64,000 nt of DNA from Selaginella moellendorffii (GCF_000143415.4 NW_003314271.1:2273119-2337118), one strand, 5' to 3'. Shown: positions 21,363 through 31,235, counted from the first letter of the stretch. Translations and numbers: made by a program. The notes: generated from the letters alone by a model not told the origin.

Positions 21363-22634
21363 ATGGCTGCCAGCGTCAATGGCGTGCTCCCGGAGCTCTC
21401 CACTCTCTCAAAATTTGAACTCCGTCCATTGCCCTGCGCGTTTCCTTTCGAGTGCCACCCAAATCACGCGTCGCTCACCCGAGAGGTTGACGAGTGGGCG
21501 ATCCGATCGCTGCAAGCCCGGGGCTCCATGCCCAAGCGCCAGATGATCATCGAGTCCAAGATCTCGGCGGCGGCATGCATGACTATCCCGCGTGGCCGGG
21601 ACGATCGTAAGATGGTGCTGGCGGGCAAGCATTTGTGGGCGCTCTTCTTGCTGGACGACGCGCTGGAATCGTGCCGGAGCCAGGAGGCCGCGAGAGTCCT
21701 CGCCCGGCGAGCGATGGAAGTCGCGAGAGGGGACCAATTGGAAGGGATGATCCAGGAGGAAAGAGAACTAGAAGAAGCCAAAGGGGTCGCGAGGAAATTC
21801 GCGATCCAGGAAGAAGAAGGAGATCGATATAATGATCAGTCGAGAGGAATCCTTGCAAACATAGCGATCCAAGAGGACCCTGGTCTCATCGATCTGGCTA
21901 CCAGAGGAATGGCGACGAAAATCGCAATCACGGAAGAAGATCAAGGTCGCGATTCTCGATGGGCGCTGGGATTGTTCCGGGAAGTAGTGGCGGAGCTCCG
22001 GCGATCAATGCCGCTCCCGATGTTCGATCGCTACCTGCGGTACCTGGATCGCTACCTGGAGGCCGTGATCCAGGAGGTGGGATACCAGATCGCGGGCCAC
22101 ATCCCGCGGGAGGACGAGTATCGCGAGCTCCGGCGGGGAACGTCCTTCACAGAGGGCACCAGCGCGATCTTTGGCGAGCTGTGCATGGGGCTGGAGCTCC
22201 ACGAATCTGTGACATCGTCTCGCGATTTCATCGAATTCGTGGCGCTCGTCGCGGACCACATCGCGCTCACCAACGATGTCCTCTCCTTCCGCAAGGATTT
22301 CTACGCCGGGGTCGCCCACAACTGGCTCGTCGTGCTCCTCCGCCACAGCCACCGCGGGACCGGCTTCCAATCCGCGCTGGACAGCGTCTATGGCATGATC
22401 CGCGACAGCGAGTGCCGGATCCTGGGGCTCCAGTCGCGAATCGAGGCGCAAGCACTGAAGAGTGGCGATGGTCACCTCCTCAGCTTCGCGCAGGCGTTTC
22501 CCCTGTGCCTGGCCGGGAATCGGAGGTGGTCATCGATCACCGCGCGATACCATGGCATTGGGAATCCTCTCATCACTGGCGTGGAGTTCCACGGGACATG
22601 GCTCTTACATCCGGATGTCACCATAGTTATTTGA
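21363..22634 (+). CDS. Microbial-type terpene synthase-like protein (MTPSL)
   Basis: Single uninterrupted frame of 423 residues; the start is the ATG in MAASVNGVLP (an in-frame upstream ATG would add 14 residues). Near residue 98 the aspartate-rich metal site reads LFLLDDALES, and near residue 304 the NSE-type triad reads NDVLSFRKDF, fitting (N/D)Dxx(S/T)xx(K/R)(D/E). A PxxxxYxxRR-like and FRKDF context agree with the class I fold found in bacteria and fungi. Selaginella is known to have a family of such microbial-like enzymes that make mono- and sesquiterpenes from prenyl diphosphates. It is GC-rich inside an AT-rich repeat region. About residues 120-196 form an extra acidic segment with three AIQEE-like repeats not expected in the family; whether the enzyme is active is open. 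Confidence 0.86.
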   Translation: MAASVNGVLPELSTLSKFELRPLPCAFPFECHPNHASLTREVDEWAIRSLQARGSMPKRQMIIESKISAAACMTIPRGRDDRKMVLAGKHLWALFLLDDALESCRSQEAARVLARRAMEVARGDQLEGMIQEERELEEAKGVARKFAIQEEEGDRYNDQSRGILANIAIQEDPGLIDLATRGMATKIAITEEDQGRDSRWALGLFREVVAELRRSMPLPMFDRYLRYLDRYLEAVIQEVGYQIAGHIPREDEYRELRRGTSFTEGTSAIFGELCMGLELHESVTSSRDFIEFVALVADHIALTNDVLSFRKDFYAGVAHNWLVVLLRHSHRGTGFQSALDSVYGMIRDSECRILGLQSRIEAQALKSGDGHLLSFAQAFPLCLAGNRRWSSITARYHGIGNPLITGVEFHGTWLLHPDVTIVI

Positions 22635-22931
22635 TGTACATTTGACTTAAGCCCTGATGTTTAATAGCAAACGATCTTCCTAACAACCGTTAACATCCGT
22701 TAACAAGTATGGATTATATTATCATCGATTAGAGAACTAATTAAACTTCAGATTCCTGTCCGTTGTATGATTATTTTAAAGTTGATAGACTAATTCCTTG
22801 ATTTGTCTCTCTTGCCTAGTCTCCAATGTCACTTTCTAGAATTGTTAATCCAGCCAGGACACCTTCCTTGAGCAACTGGAGGAACTCAACTGGCAGACCA
22901 ACTACCTCAACCAACCCACCCTAGATGTAAG

Positions 22932-23002
22932 GCACTGCTGGTCTAGTGGTAGAATAGTACCCTGCCACGGTACAGACCCGGGTTCGATTCCCGGGCAGTG
23001 CA
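22932..23002 (+). tRNA. tRNA-Gly (GCC)
   Basis: 71 nt cloverleaf: acceptor GCACTGC pairs with GCAGTGC, D arm GGTCTAGTGGTAGAATAG (A box), anticodon loop with GCC in CCCTGCCACGG, T arm CCCGGGTTCGATTCCCGGG (B box). A terminal A precedes a T-rich stretch (CTTATACTTTTATC) suited to Pol III termination. CCA is not encoded, as in eukaryotes. Confidence 0.97.
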
Positions 23003-23046
23003 CTTATACTTTTATCACAAGAAAATAATGCCTTTCTTAAAGAATT

Positions 23047-23430
23047 TTATTTTGTCTTTGCACGCTTAATTCCGAAATTTCTCTTCTTATTTGCTGATGG
23101 CTCAGATGAATCCTCTATGCGATCCAAGTTGTCCTCCACAATTGCTACGGGCTGCTTTTTTTTCAAACGAGCTAGCTCAGATCTCTGTGTTGATCGCTTA
23201 GCATTCTCGCTAGCTCCTGTTCTTGCACGTCTCTTTCTTGTGTTCCACACCAGCTTGTCGAGCCCGCTCCACACGAGCCTTGCCTCATCGTCCAGATTGA
23301 CAGGCATCTTCTCGAGCAAGATTGTGAAGCAGTGTTGAAAATCATCATGGGACCCGTCCCGAAGAGGCTTGGGCCAAGCAGCATCAATGAGCATGGTAAA
23401 ATCTCTTTTAAACCACTCCCAGGCATTCAA
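23047..23430 (-). CDS. Unassigned ORF, possible 3' exon or gene fragment
   Basis: Open frame of 127 codons with no ATG at its start, so it is either a downstream exon or a broken copy. It reads coding-like: WEWFKRDFTMLIDAAWPKP, HDDFQHCFTILLEKMP and EARLVWSGLDKLVWNTRKRR, ending in a Lys/Arg-rich tail that could be a nuclear signal. Just upstream another frame reads VVEQVIIKLVNAAEDQQPQDA and stops, which points to a frameshift or an intron border I cannot fix. I do not recognise the family. Confidence 0.35.
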   Translation of the reverse strand: MNAWEWFKRDFTMLIDAAWPKPLRDGSHDDFQHCFTILLEKMPVNLDDEARLVWSGLDKLVWNTRKRRARTGASENAKRSTQRSELARLKKKQPVAIVEDNLDRIEDSSEPSANKKRNFGIKRAKTK

Positions 23431-24031
23431 GCATCTTGAGGTTGCTGGTCCTCTGCAGCGTTGACCAGCTTGATAATCACTTGCTCCACAACCTTTGCAC
23501 TACCATTCTGCACTAAAGTCTTTAAAACATACATTCATTAGTCTTCATATGGCCACCTTTTCTCCTTCATGGGTTGTCTAAATAAGAACGAGCATACGAG
23601 CATATTATCTGACTTCTTTATCTACGAATACGAACGAGCATACGATCTGGGAATTTTTTCTACGAACATATTCTAAGCAGCAAACAGAAATGATCAATTC
23701 TTATTCGCACATATTTTGCAAACATCGTAGCTATTCATACTCTCCGAAGTTTATTGTATAAGACATTCCATGTACATACACAGTAGGGAAGGAAGGAAAA
23801 GAGGCTAGAGAGAGTGAAAACCCAAGGCAAAACAAAACAAAGAAGGAAAGAGTGAGGAGAGCAAGTAATCGAAAAAGAAAAACGAAGTAAAGAAAGAAAT
23901 AAAAAGGGAGAGAAGAGAGAGCCAACTTACACGCACTAGGAGAGGGTGATGGTGGTATAGTGTGTGTCGATCGTCGCTTCTCTAGGGAGATCTCTTTCTC
24001 GATCTTTCGCCTCGCCACCCATCGCGGATCA

Positions 24032-25366
24032 TCACGCAGCGGCCTTAACTTGACGCTTGATCGGCCTCTCGATCGGTCCCGCCGGTGACGGACCGCGGAA
24101 CCCCGCTGTGATCCTGTCGTTGATGCAGCAGTGGAACGGCGGAGGCCGGATGTTCCTCTCCTTGTAGGACTGGCAGTCCTGGCAGAACTGCTCGCTCGAT
24201 CTTCCATAGCCACTGTCCATCACGCTTCCTCCTCCTCCGGGAGCAATCGAGGAAGAGCTCCCTGGCGATGGCCTCGCGATCCTTTGCTGCTGGAAGTTGA
24301 AATGCCTGGCTTGCTGCTGCTGCTGCTGCTGCTGCTCTTGGAGCAGCGCTAACTGGTTATGGAAATTCGGGAGCACCTGTTGGAAGCTTAGATTTCCTGC
24401 TCCTCCTCCTCCATTGACGCCGGTTCTTCCAGTGAGTAATCTCATGTTGACACCGTCGGGAAAAACCGGGACGCCGCGCTGCATGCTCATTCCCGGCCTT
24501 CCAACTGGCTGCTGCTGGATCGGATCCTTGAACCGTGCCGCTTGGCTCATCGTGAGAGCCGCGTCCGAGAACGTTGCTGCTCCAACGCCACCACCACCAC
24601 CGCCGCCGCCGCTTGCAATGTGCTGATCGCCAATAACACCCACGAACTTGGCAAGTTGCTCCACCGAGTTCGCGTTCCTGGCCAGCGGCTGCCCGCCAAT
24701 TCTCGTCACCGGAGGACTCAGCGAGTTCTCCTTGGTTGTTGTTGTTACCACGGATGGCGTCGCGTCCCTTTCCACCACCACCGGGGACAGAGCTTCCTCC
24801 TCCTTGACAGGTTCCGGGAGCACCGCCGCCGCCACTACTTCCAAATTGTTCTTCGATGCTGCCGCCGCCACCACCGACGGCTCAAACGCCGGGTCTAGCA
24901 CCGAGTTTGGCGACGATGCCTCGTACGCAAACGCCTCGTCGCCCTCCTTGCCGGGCCGCTGGCTGGAGGGGGACGTGTCGCCGCGCGACGACGTAGAGTC
25001 GTCGTCGTCCACATTCTCCGCCTCGGCGTTCCTCCGCCGCGCGCCCTTCCTCTCCTTCTTGGACTTCTTGAGCGACACCAGGAAGTAGCAGTCCTTCTCC
25101 TTGCTCGGGTTGTGCTGGTTGAGGATGATGTTGAAGTTGGTGTTCTCGTTGATGGGCAGCTTCTGCCGCTTGTCCGCGTCCCGGGACGTGGTCCTCCGGC
25201 AAACGAACACCGCCGAGAGTTGGTTAGCGGGTATCCCAACTTGGCGGCTCAGCTGGCCCTGGAACCGTTTGAAGGAGAGAACCGAATGTATGCCGATCTG
25301 TCCCTTGTCCACCTCCTGGTCGCCATCGAAGAAGAAGAGCGGGTACGGGGTCGCAAAGCTCTCCAT
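24032..25366 (-). CDS. DUF7138-like protein with N-terminal FFDG domain and polyQ
   Basis: Single frame of 444 residues. Residues 8-105 (PLFFFDGDQEVDKG, VLSFKRFQGQLSRQVGI, PINENTNFNIIL, KEKDCYFLVSLKKSKKERK) match a plant-specific domain of unknown function known as DUF7138; the family name is from memory. The middle is disordered: acidic serine clusters, a run of nine Gly, and eight Gln in a row near residue 345. The C terminus has CQDC, then NIRPPPFHCCINDR, a Cys/His cluster that could bind zinc and a basic tail (RPIKRQVKAAA). No transmembrane segment is visible; nuclear location is plausible but not shown. The 5' flank to about 25850 is rich in CCACCG repeats and may contain a 5' leader intron. 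Confidence 0.7.
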   Translation of the reverse strand: MESFATPYPLFFFDGDQEVDKGQIGIHSVLSFKRFQGQLSRQVGIPANQLSAVFVCRRTTSRDADKRQKLPINENTNFNIILNQHNPSKEKDCYFLVSLKKSKKERKGARRRNAEAENVDDDDSTSSRGDTSPSSQRPGKEGDEAFAYEASSPNSVLDPAFEPSVVAAAASKNNLEVVAAAVLPEPVKEEEALSPVVVERDATPSVVTTTTKENSLSPPVTRIGGQPLARNANSVEQLAKFVGVIGDQHIASGGGGGGGGVGAATFSDAALTMSQAARFKDPIQQQPVGRPGMSMQRGVPVFPDGVNMRLLTGRTGVNGGGGAGNLSFQQVLPNFHNQLALLQEQQQQQQQQARHFNFQQQRIARPSPGSSSSIAPGGGGSVMDSGYGRSSEQFCQDCQSYKERNIRPPPFHCCINDRITAGFRGPSPAGPIERPIKRQVKAAA

Positions 25367-26123
25367 GTCCGATGATGATCTCCGCCACCACTGTCTGCTT
25401 GTACACCACCGACACCGCCACCGCCACCACCACTATACCACCCCCACGATCACAGCACCACCACCAAGGAGCCACCCAATTCGGAGAGATGGAGGAAGAG
25501 AGGGAGAGAGGCCTCTTTGGTACCAAAGACCTGGTTTTTATAATCTCAATCTGTGCCTGGTAATAACAAAGCCCGTGATCCAGTAAGTTTGGGGTCGACA
25601 CATCGGATCGAGATGGATGGGGAGTTAACCGTTTGATCAATGCAAGCGCAGGAAGAACACACTCCAATCGCACGCACAGAGAGAAAGAGAGGGAGAGAGA
25701 AGGAATTCTCAGCGAGAATCGGGAGGATCAAGCACTCAAAAAAACCCAGCACTCCGGGGAGGAGGGGCGCCGATCCGCGGCGCTAGCCAGGAATTGGGAC
25801 GGATCCCAGCCGGAATGCCGCGGATCGAGCCACAGATCAGGAAATTTCACAACCCTAAGATGAGAGTGCTACCTTTGCTGTAGCGCGCACGCCCGATCCA
25901 TCCAGGGAAGCGCGGCCGGGGAAAGGAACCTACGCTGCGCCTCTCGATCTCGCTGCCGCGCGCCTTTGCTTGGATCGATCCGAAGGAAGGAGACGATGGC
26001 CAGCGCCTTGGCAGGGGTCGGATCCAGAGATGTAACCCTATCAAATGGAATGCGCAAAGGGAAGCGATGATATATATTATAAAGAATATGGTATAGCCGC
26101 CATAGCCAAGAGCATCACACAAA

Positions 26124-26180
26124 GGCGTTTAGCTCAGCTCCAAGTGTTACACTAACCCGTCGCGTGTTCGATCCCCTTCA
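26124..26180 (+). other. tRNA-like sequence with A and B boxes (possible SINE head)
   Basis: TTTAGCTCAGCTCC at 26128-26141 resembles a Pol III A box and GTGTTCGATCCC at 26164-26175 a B box, at tRNA-like spacing. The acceptor and anticodon stems do not pair, so it is not a functional tRNA. It may be a degenerate tRNA copy or the head of a SINE. Confidence 0.4.
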
Positions 26181-26320
26181 AAACAAATATCTCTAGAATC
26201 AAAACGAATATTCCCCCTTCCAGGTTTTAGGGCATCAGCAATGGAAGACTTGACTGGCTTGTCGGATCGCGAGTTTCTTGAGCTCTGGAAGCGTAAATCC
26301 GTCAGGCGGTCGCAGCAGCC

Positions 26321-26683
26321 ATGGATTTGCGCGAGAATAAAGAGCGGCCCCGATATCCGAGGTCTGGAAGGTCACATTTCCTCAGGAACATCGCAGCTCC
26401 AGATTATGGCGTCCTTGGCCGGGGATTCAATGGCGTGCGTCAGCTGCCATCGCCTCCAAGCATTGGCAGCCACCAGGCGACCATGGACGTGGACGCCACT
26501 GGGAATTTCTACAAGGTCGGTTTCTTTGAAGCACTACCATTTCTTATCTATGATTCCAGACTGGAAGCTTGGGTGACCGATGCTAGCCAGGGACAGGGAT
26601 CTTCGAGGCTCTCTCTAAATGAGCAATCTGGATATGAGCTCGAGATCATGGTCGGAGGTAGAAGGCTGTGGCTTTCCGGATAA
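26321..26683 (+). CDS. Unassigned ORF ahead of a phospholipase D pseudogene
   Basis: 120 codons from an ATG. Composition is gene-like (FLRNIAAPDYGVLGRGFNG, GSHQATMDVDATGNFYKVGF), but an overlapping frame from 26241 (MEDLTGLSDREFLELWKR) is also open, and no clear splice sites join them. I do not recognise the product. Given the pseudogene next door it may be a fragment of a dead gene. Confidence 0.3.
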   Translation: MDLRENKERPRYPRSGRSHFLRNIAAPDYGVLGRGFNGVRQLPSPPSIGSHQATMDVDATGNFYKVGFFEALPFLIYDSRLEAWVTDASQGQGSSRLSLNEQSGYELEIMVGGRRLWLSG

Positions 26684-26885
26684 AAGCCTGGGTATCATGC
26701 TCCATGATCAATCACAGGGGCTATTTCAGTATCTCGGCAGCCTCTTTGGTTGATGCTCGCAGAGCCTATGATCATCTACGAAGTGGAAGTTCTCATCTAC
26801 GAGCCTGACACTGAGTGGCATTACGTTGGAGGGGAGCTTTATCTTCGTCCAGGCACTAGTGTACCTGCGAAGTTCTCACTCGGTC

Positions 26886-27425
26886 TGGGAAGAGTGGAGC
26901 TCCATTTTTCCTCCAGCAGGTGCTTTCAACGTTTTCATCCCAGAGGCTACTTAAGCTTCTACTGCTTTGGTAATCGCGAGTTCCGGAAGCACGAGCCCAC
27001 CACCTGAGAAGAACAGGTATATCTTCTAGTTTTTAATTTGTGGCAGCATGCTGTGCCGTTTCCTGATGATGAATACGTGATCATAGGCTCTGCGAGCATC
27101 AACCAAAGATCGATGGACGGCTGCCGAGATACTGAAATAGCAATGGGAGCGTTCCAGCCAAACTACACGTGGAAGCAGCAGCACAAACATCCTAGGCAAG
27201 CTCAATTTTTCTTGCTTGTAACATCTTAAAGCTTGCCTTCGTTTCTTCCAGGCCTATGGCTATCTGGCTTGCGTGGAAGATTGTTTCGAGATCCAGCAAG
27301 CGTGGAAACAGTGCGTTGATCGAGGAGGAGAACTGGAAGCAGGATGGTCGATATGCAATGCCTTAGCCGGTGGAGGTCACCCCAGAAGGAAATCTGCCAC
27401 TCCGCGAATTGTCTGTACAAAAGAA
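26886..27425 (+). pseudogene. Phospholipase D C-terminal pseudogene
   Basis: Fragments of the second half of a plant PLD in the correct order: RGYLSFYCFGNREFRKHEPT, then [19 protein letters not shown] with [13 protein letters not shown] (the second HKD region and its flank), then IEEENWKQDGRYAMP and PVEVTPEGNLPLRELS near the usual C terminus. The His of the HKD motif is lost: the stretch before DDEY reads AVPFP rather than a VHSKMMIV-like sequence. There are in-frame stops (for example after YAMP) and broken intron borders. The catalytic N-terminal half is not seen. Confidence 0.75.
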
Positions 27426-27429
27426 GGGT

Positions 27430-27874
27430 GACTCAAAAGCGGGGCGTGATCTTGTTTGGGACAAAAACTCCCAGTCAGGCAGTGGATGAGGCATTAGAAT
27501 CAATCGACAGGTGGGTAGATCAGGGTGATGACGAGAAGATCATGGCGTGGACGATGTATATCAGTGACGGCCATGGTAGGCCACAGGACTACACCGCTGA
27601 GAAGCCACCGAAAAAGCTGTTGCTATCTGCAGACAAATGGTGGAAGAACAAACAGGAGGAGAGGAGGGCAGCATTGAAGAAGTGGGACTTGGCTTTGAAG
27701 CTGCAGGATAGCAAGAGGAGAGGAGGAAAGGGCTCGGGAGTTCAAGCAGAAGAGGAGATGGAAGCCCATGAAACCATGGCTAATGCTGGAAGAAGGAGGT
27801 GGTCTCCTAGAGTGAAGCTCGTAGATTTTGCAGACTTGTGTTGGATCGAACGAAGCCGTTGCATGCAGTTTTGA
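27430..27874 (+). other. Unassigned open stretch after the PLD pseudogene
   Basis: An open frame continues for about 150 codons (GVILFGTKTPSQAVDEALES, ISDGHGRPQDYTAEKPPKK, then a Lys/Arg-rich helical part). It overlaps the pseudogene in another frame, has no family I know, and may be chance or a transposon part. Confidence 0.22.
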
Positions 27875-27885
27875 TTGTGTGGGAT

Positions 27886-28936
27886 CCCAAGTGGAGGTGT
27901 GAACATTTTCTTCTGGACAAAATTGGTATGTCAAATTTTATTTTCTTTATTTTATTAACTGTGTAAAATTTACTGGAAGCCAGGAGGTAGTTGGGACTCA
28001 TGGAAACGCACCAAGGAACGGATTTGTAAAATAACAACTGTCGAAACATTAAAGTTTATATGTGGCAATGAAGCACAAGTACACAATGAAACAACTGACA
28101 GTCGTTTTAAGTATTATTTTATTCTAATTTCTTCTCTTTTTCTTCACTTTTTAATCTTTATCTTATGAATACAGGAAATGCATGTACGCCTGCGATGAGG
28201 GTCAGCAAAACTATCCAATCGGTCTTTAATGCACTTTAGAGTGCAATTGTGCCGCAAATTGTGGTGAAGGTTGTTTGTGGCACTGGTTGATGCTAAGAAC
28301 GGAAAGAGGATTCTCGATACTCAAGTTGAAGTTAGAACCTTAACTTTAGTATCCAGCGTTGAAATTAATTGAGATGAAATCCTTGCCAAGGGGGGCAAAT
28401 GGAAACTCTTTGTCTGGTGACCAGCAGCTAAATGGACAGTGTAAGCAAAGACAACAGCTAATCATTCTCAATGATGATGTAGAGGAACTTCTATCACCTC
28501 CTTTACATAAGGAGAACAGGTTCACGTTGGAAACCAGTCTGGAGAACTCCATGCAATCGTCATGAGAACAGATTTGATAAGCAACGATCACTTCAAAGCA
28601 ACTTGAACAATGAAAATTATGGAAAGTGGCGATGTTAAGATTGGCGATATCACCAAAGCTTGACTCACGAGCTTTTGATCAAGTGTTACGAAATCGGGAT
28701 TAAAACTCAGAGAATATAGAGAGATTAGTGAATAGTAATTATAATTGTGAAGATTGAGGACAACAACACTTGCATATCTTTTCTGAATTTATAAAGGGCA
28801 ATGAATGAATGAAATATCAAAGACAATGGCAGCAACGGTTCGATTCCTTCCATCGGCAAAAAATAAAAAACGTGTTTAGCGCTAAACAAAATCCACTAGG
28901 GTTCTTCCTAATGCGGGATTCCTGTGCGGTGTCGCG
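27886..28936. other. Gene-free region, AT-rich
   Basis: No coding sequence, RNA gene or clear repeat is seen. The last about 60 bp form the leader of the UDP-xylose synthase gene and include CTAGGGTT. Confidence 0.5.
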
Positions 28937-30564
28937 ATGGCGTCGTCCAGCTCGAAGAAGGAAGCGGCGGGGGCGAGGATCGGCCGGCTGAGCTATTGGA
29001 TCCAGAGCCTAGCCTACGCGGCTCTCGGCGCCGCGTTTGCGACCTCCTTCTTCGTCTTCCTCTCGCCCGGGGGTAGGGAATCGTCGCAATTTTCCACGAT
29101 CCGCCACGGCATTGTGGATTCCTCGTTCCATGAGGATCATCAGCAGCTGGATCTGTGGAGCAAGCCAGCGGCCGCGGCTACCAGGATCCCGCTGGGGCTC
29201 AAGAGCAAATCCCTGCGGATTGTGGTGACTGGGGGCGCGGGCTTCGTCGGCAGCCATCTGGTGGACAAGCTCATCGGCCGGGGCGACAGTGTGATTGTGG
29301 TGGACAATTTCTTCACGGGCAGGAAGGAGAATGTGATGCATCACTTTGGGAATCCCCGGTTTGAGCTCATCCGGCACGATGTTGTGGAGCCGCTGCTGCT
29401 GGAGGTGGATCAGATCTATCACTTGGCCTGCCCTGCGTCGCCCGTCCACTACAAATTCAACCCGGTCAAGACGATCATATCCTTTTCTTCTTTGCTTGTT
29501 CTTCGTTTGTTTCGAGCATCTAACGCGTGTTTTTTTTTTTTTTTTGTTGCTTCCTTAACTCTTGGAGCTTTCACAAGACCAACGTGGTTGGAACACTCAA
29601 CATGCTCGGATTGGCCAAGCGAATTGGTGCTCGGTTTTTGCTGACCAGCACAAGCGAGGTTTATGGAGATCCGCTGGAGCATCCTCAGAAGGAAGATTAC
29701 TGGGGAAACGTGAATCCAATCGGTATGGCTTTTGCTCTTCCAACTCCATTTCTATATCGCAATGCTGTTTTAGGTGTGAGAAGTTGCTATGACGAGGGTA
29801 AGAGGACCGCAGAGACACTCACAATGGATTATCACCGAGGTGCAAATGTGTCGGTAAGTGAACTTTCCTTGAAAGCCTAACAAAGGTTGACAGCGATAGC
29901 AAATGTTCCATTGTTTACAGGTGAGGATCGCTCGTATTTTCAACACATATGGTCCTAGAATGTGCCTGGACGATGGCCGAGTTGTCAGCAACTTCGTGGC
30001 CCAGGTACAAAAGCATCCGTTGAAAAGCTTCTTCCCGTTTTCATTCTTTTACTTTCTCGCAGGCCCTCCGTAAAGAGCCTTTGACAGTCTATGGCGATGG
30101 AAAACAAACTCGGAGCTTTCAGTTCGTCTCAGACCTGGTAAACGAAAGAGTTTTCTAGCCTTGATGTGTGTGTTTTTTCCATGAAAAGGTGGAAGGCCTG
30201 GTAAAACTTATGGAAAGCGATCACATCGGGCCATTCAACCTTGGGAATCCCGGTGAATTCACCATGCTGGAACTTGCTCAAGTATGACATCAAAAAAGTG
30301 ATCTGTGGAAGTAACTCTCTTCCTTCTTCCGCTTGTGATCAGGTTGTCAAGGAGACAATCGATCCGGAGGCTAAAATCGAGTTCCGGGACAACACAGCGG
30401 ACGATCCACACATGCGCAAGCCCGATATCTCAAAAGCAATCTCGATGCTTGGCTGGGAGCCGAAAATTCCTCTGAGGGAAGGACTGCCGCGAATGGTTGA
30501 CGACTTCAAGCAACGAATCTTTGGCAAAGATGGGACAAGCTCAAGCAGCGACGAGCAACAGTAG
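28937..30564 (+). CDS. UXS: UDP-glucuronate decarboxylase (UDP-xylose synthase), membrane-anchored
   Basis: Seven exons, 28937-29476, 29575-29722, 29774-29853, 29921-30004, 30063-30137, 30189-30281, 30343-30564; 413 residues. A short cytosolic N terminus precedes one membrane segment (residues about 25-43), giving a type II Golgi protein. The short-chain dehydrogenase core has the NAD-binding GGAGFVGS (about 99-106), [33 protein letters not shown], the catalytic YDEGK (Tyr and Lys, about 235-239), and [16 protein letters not shown] converts UDP-glucuronate to UDP-xylose for xylan and xyloglucan. All introns are GT-AG except the first, which starts ATATCC and ends AC. The signature order and length match the family well; only the exact sub-clade is uncertain. 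Confidence 0.96.
29477..29574 (+). other. U12-type AT-AC intron in UXS
   Basis: The intron begins ATATCCTTTT, the canonical minor-spliceosome 5' site, contains TTCCTTAACT (branch site consensus) at 29551-29560, and ends TTTCAC with the branch A about 16 nt upstream. Removing it joins VKTI to KTNVVGTLN in frame, as expected for UXS. No GT-AG alternative restores the conserved residues. Confidence 0.9.
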
Positions 30565-30829
30565 ACTCCCTCTTTTAACTATAGACGAGTAGGCGTTCCT
30601 CAAGAACATAGCAAAGTAAGTTCGTTTTTGCCGGTGAAATTCCAGCGTTCTTCCTTGATCCGTGTCGATCTTTCGCGAATTCCAGCGAAAAGTTTCAAAC
30701 GCCGGAAGCATATTCTTGGAATCGAGTTCTAGGGTTTGTTTAGGGTTTTGGGTAAACCCAATCCGACGGTCATGGATATGGACTATCGTTTGAAATCTTT
30801 GGGGAGAGGAGGAATGGGCGCAAAGCGCG

Positions 30830-31198
30830 ATGGTGGCGCCGAAAATGCCCAGCTTCGAGGACGGGGAGATCGGGGAGAACGGCGAGGATCCCAGGGACGC
30901 GCGCGTCAAGAAGGTCTTGATCTTCAAGACCACGGGCGAGATCATCTCCTCGTACGATCGGCTCGAGAGCAAGCTGTTCGCGCTGGGGTGGCACCGATAC
31001 ACCGGCGAGCTCGAGCCCATGCTCGCGTTCGATCGCGAGAGGAAGCAGTACTTCCATCCAAAGCCCGGCTCCTGTTTCATCAGCCTGCCCCTGGATTTCG
31101 ACAAGCTGCGCATCATCCACCTGTACGGGATCGTCGTCCAGACGCGCACGGCGTTTGCGATCCGCGAGATCCCCCAGCCGCGGAGGAGAGGGGGATAG
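30830..31198 (+). CDS. FPF1-like protein (flowering promoting factor 1 family)
   Basis: Single-exon gene, 122 residues (a second ATG five codons later is possible). The conserved core reads VLIFKTTGEIISSYDRLESK, LGWHRYTGE, FHPKPGSCFISLPLDFDKLR and HLYGIVVQTRTAFAIREI. This matches the small FPF1/RAA1-like plant family of cytosolic proteins that influence flowering time and root growth in angiosperms through gibberellin-related routes; the role in a lycophyte is unknown. An acidic 25-residue N-terminal stretch replaces the usual hydrophobic start. Two telo-box-like TAGGGTTT elements lie at about 30729-30747. The 3' end is 37 bp before the assembly gap. Confidence 0.85.
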   Translation: MVAPKMPSFEDGEIGENGEDPRDARVKKVLIFKTTGEIISSYDRLESKLFALGWHRYTGELEPMLAFDRERKQYFHPKPGSCFISLPLDFDKLRIIHLYGIVVQTRTAFAIREIPQPRRRGG

Positions 31199-31235
31199 AG
31201 CTAGATTCCAGAGCTCCTAGATCATCGCTCTTCCA

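Noticed and set aside
24131-25375. Plus-strand ORFs opposite the DUF7138-like gene
   Set aside because: They are antisense to a conserved domain and have low-complexity composition.
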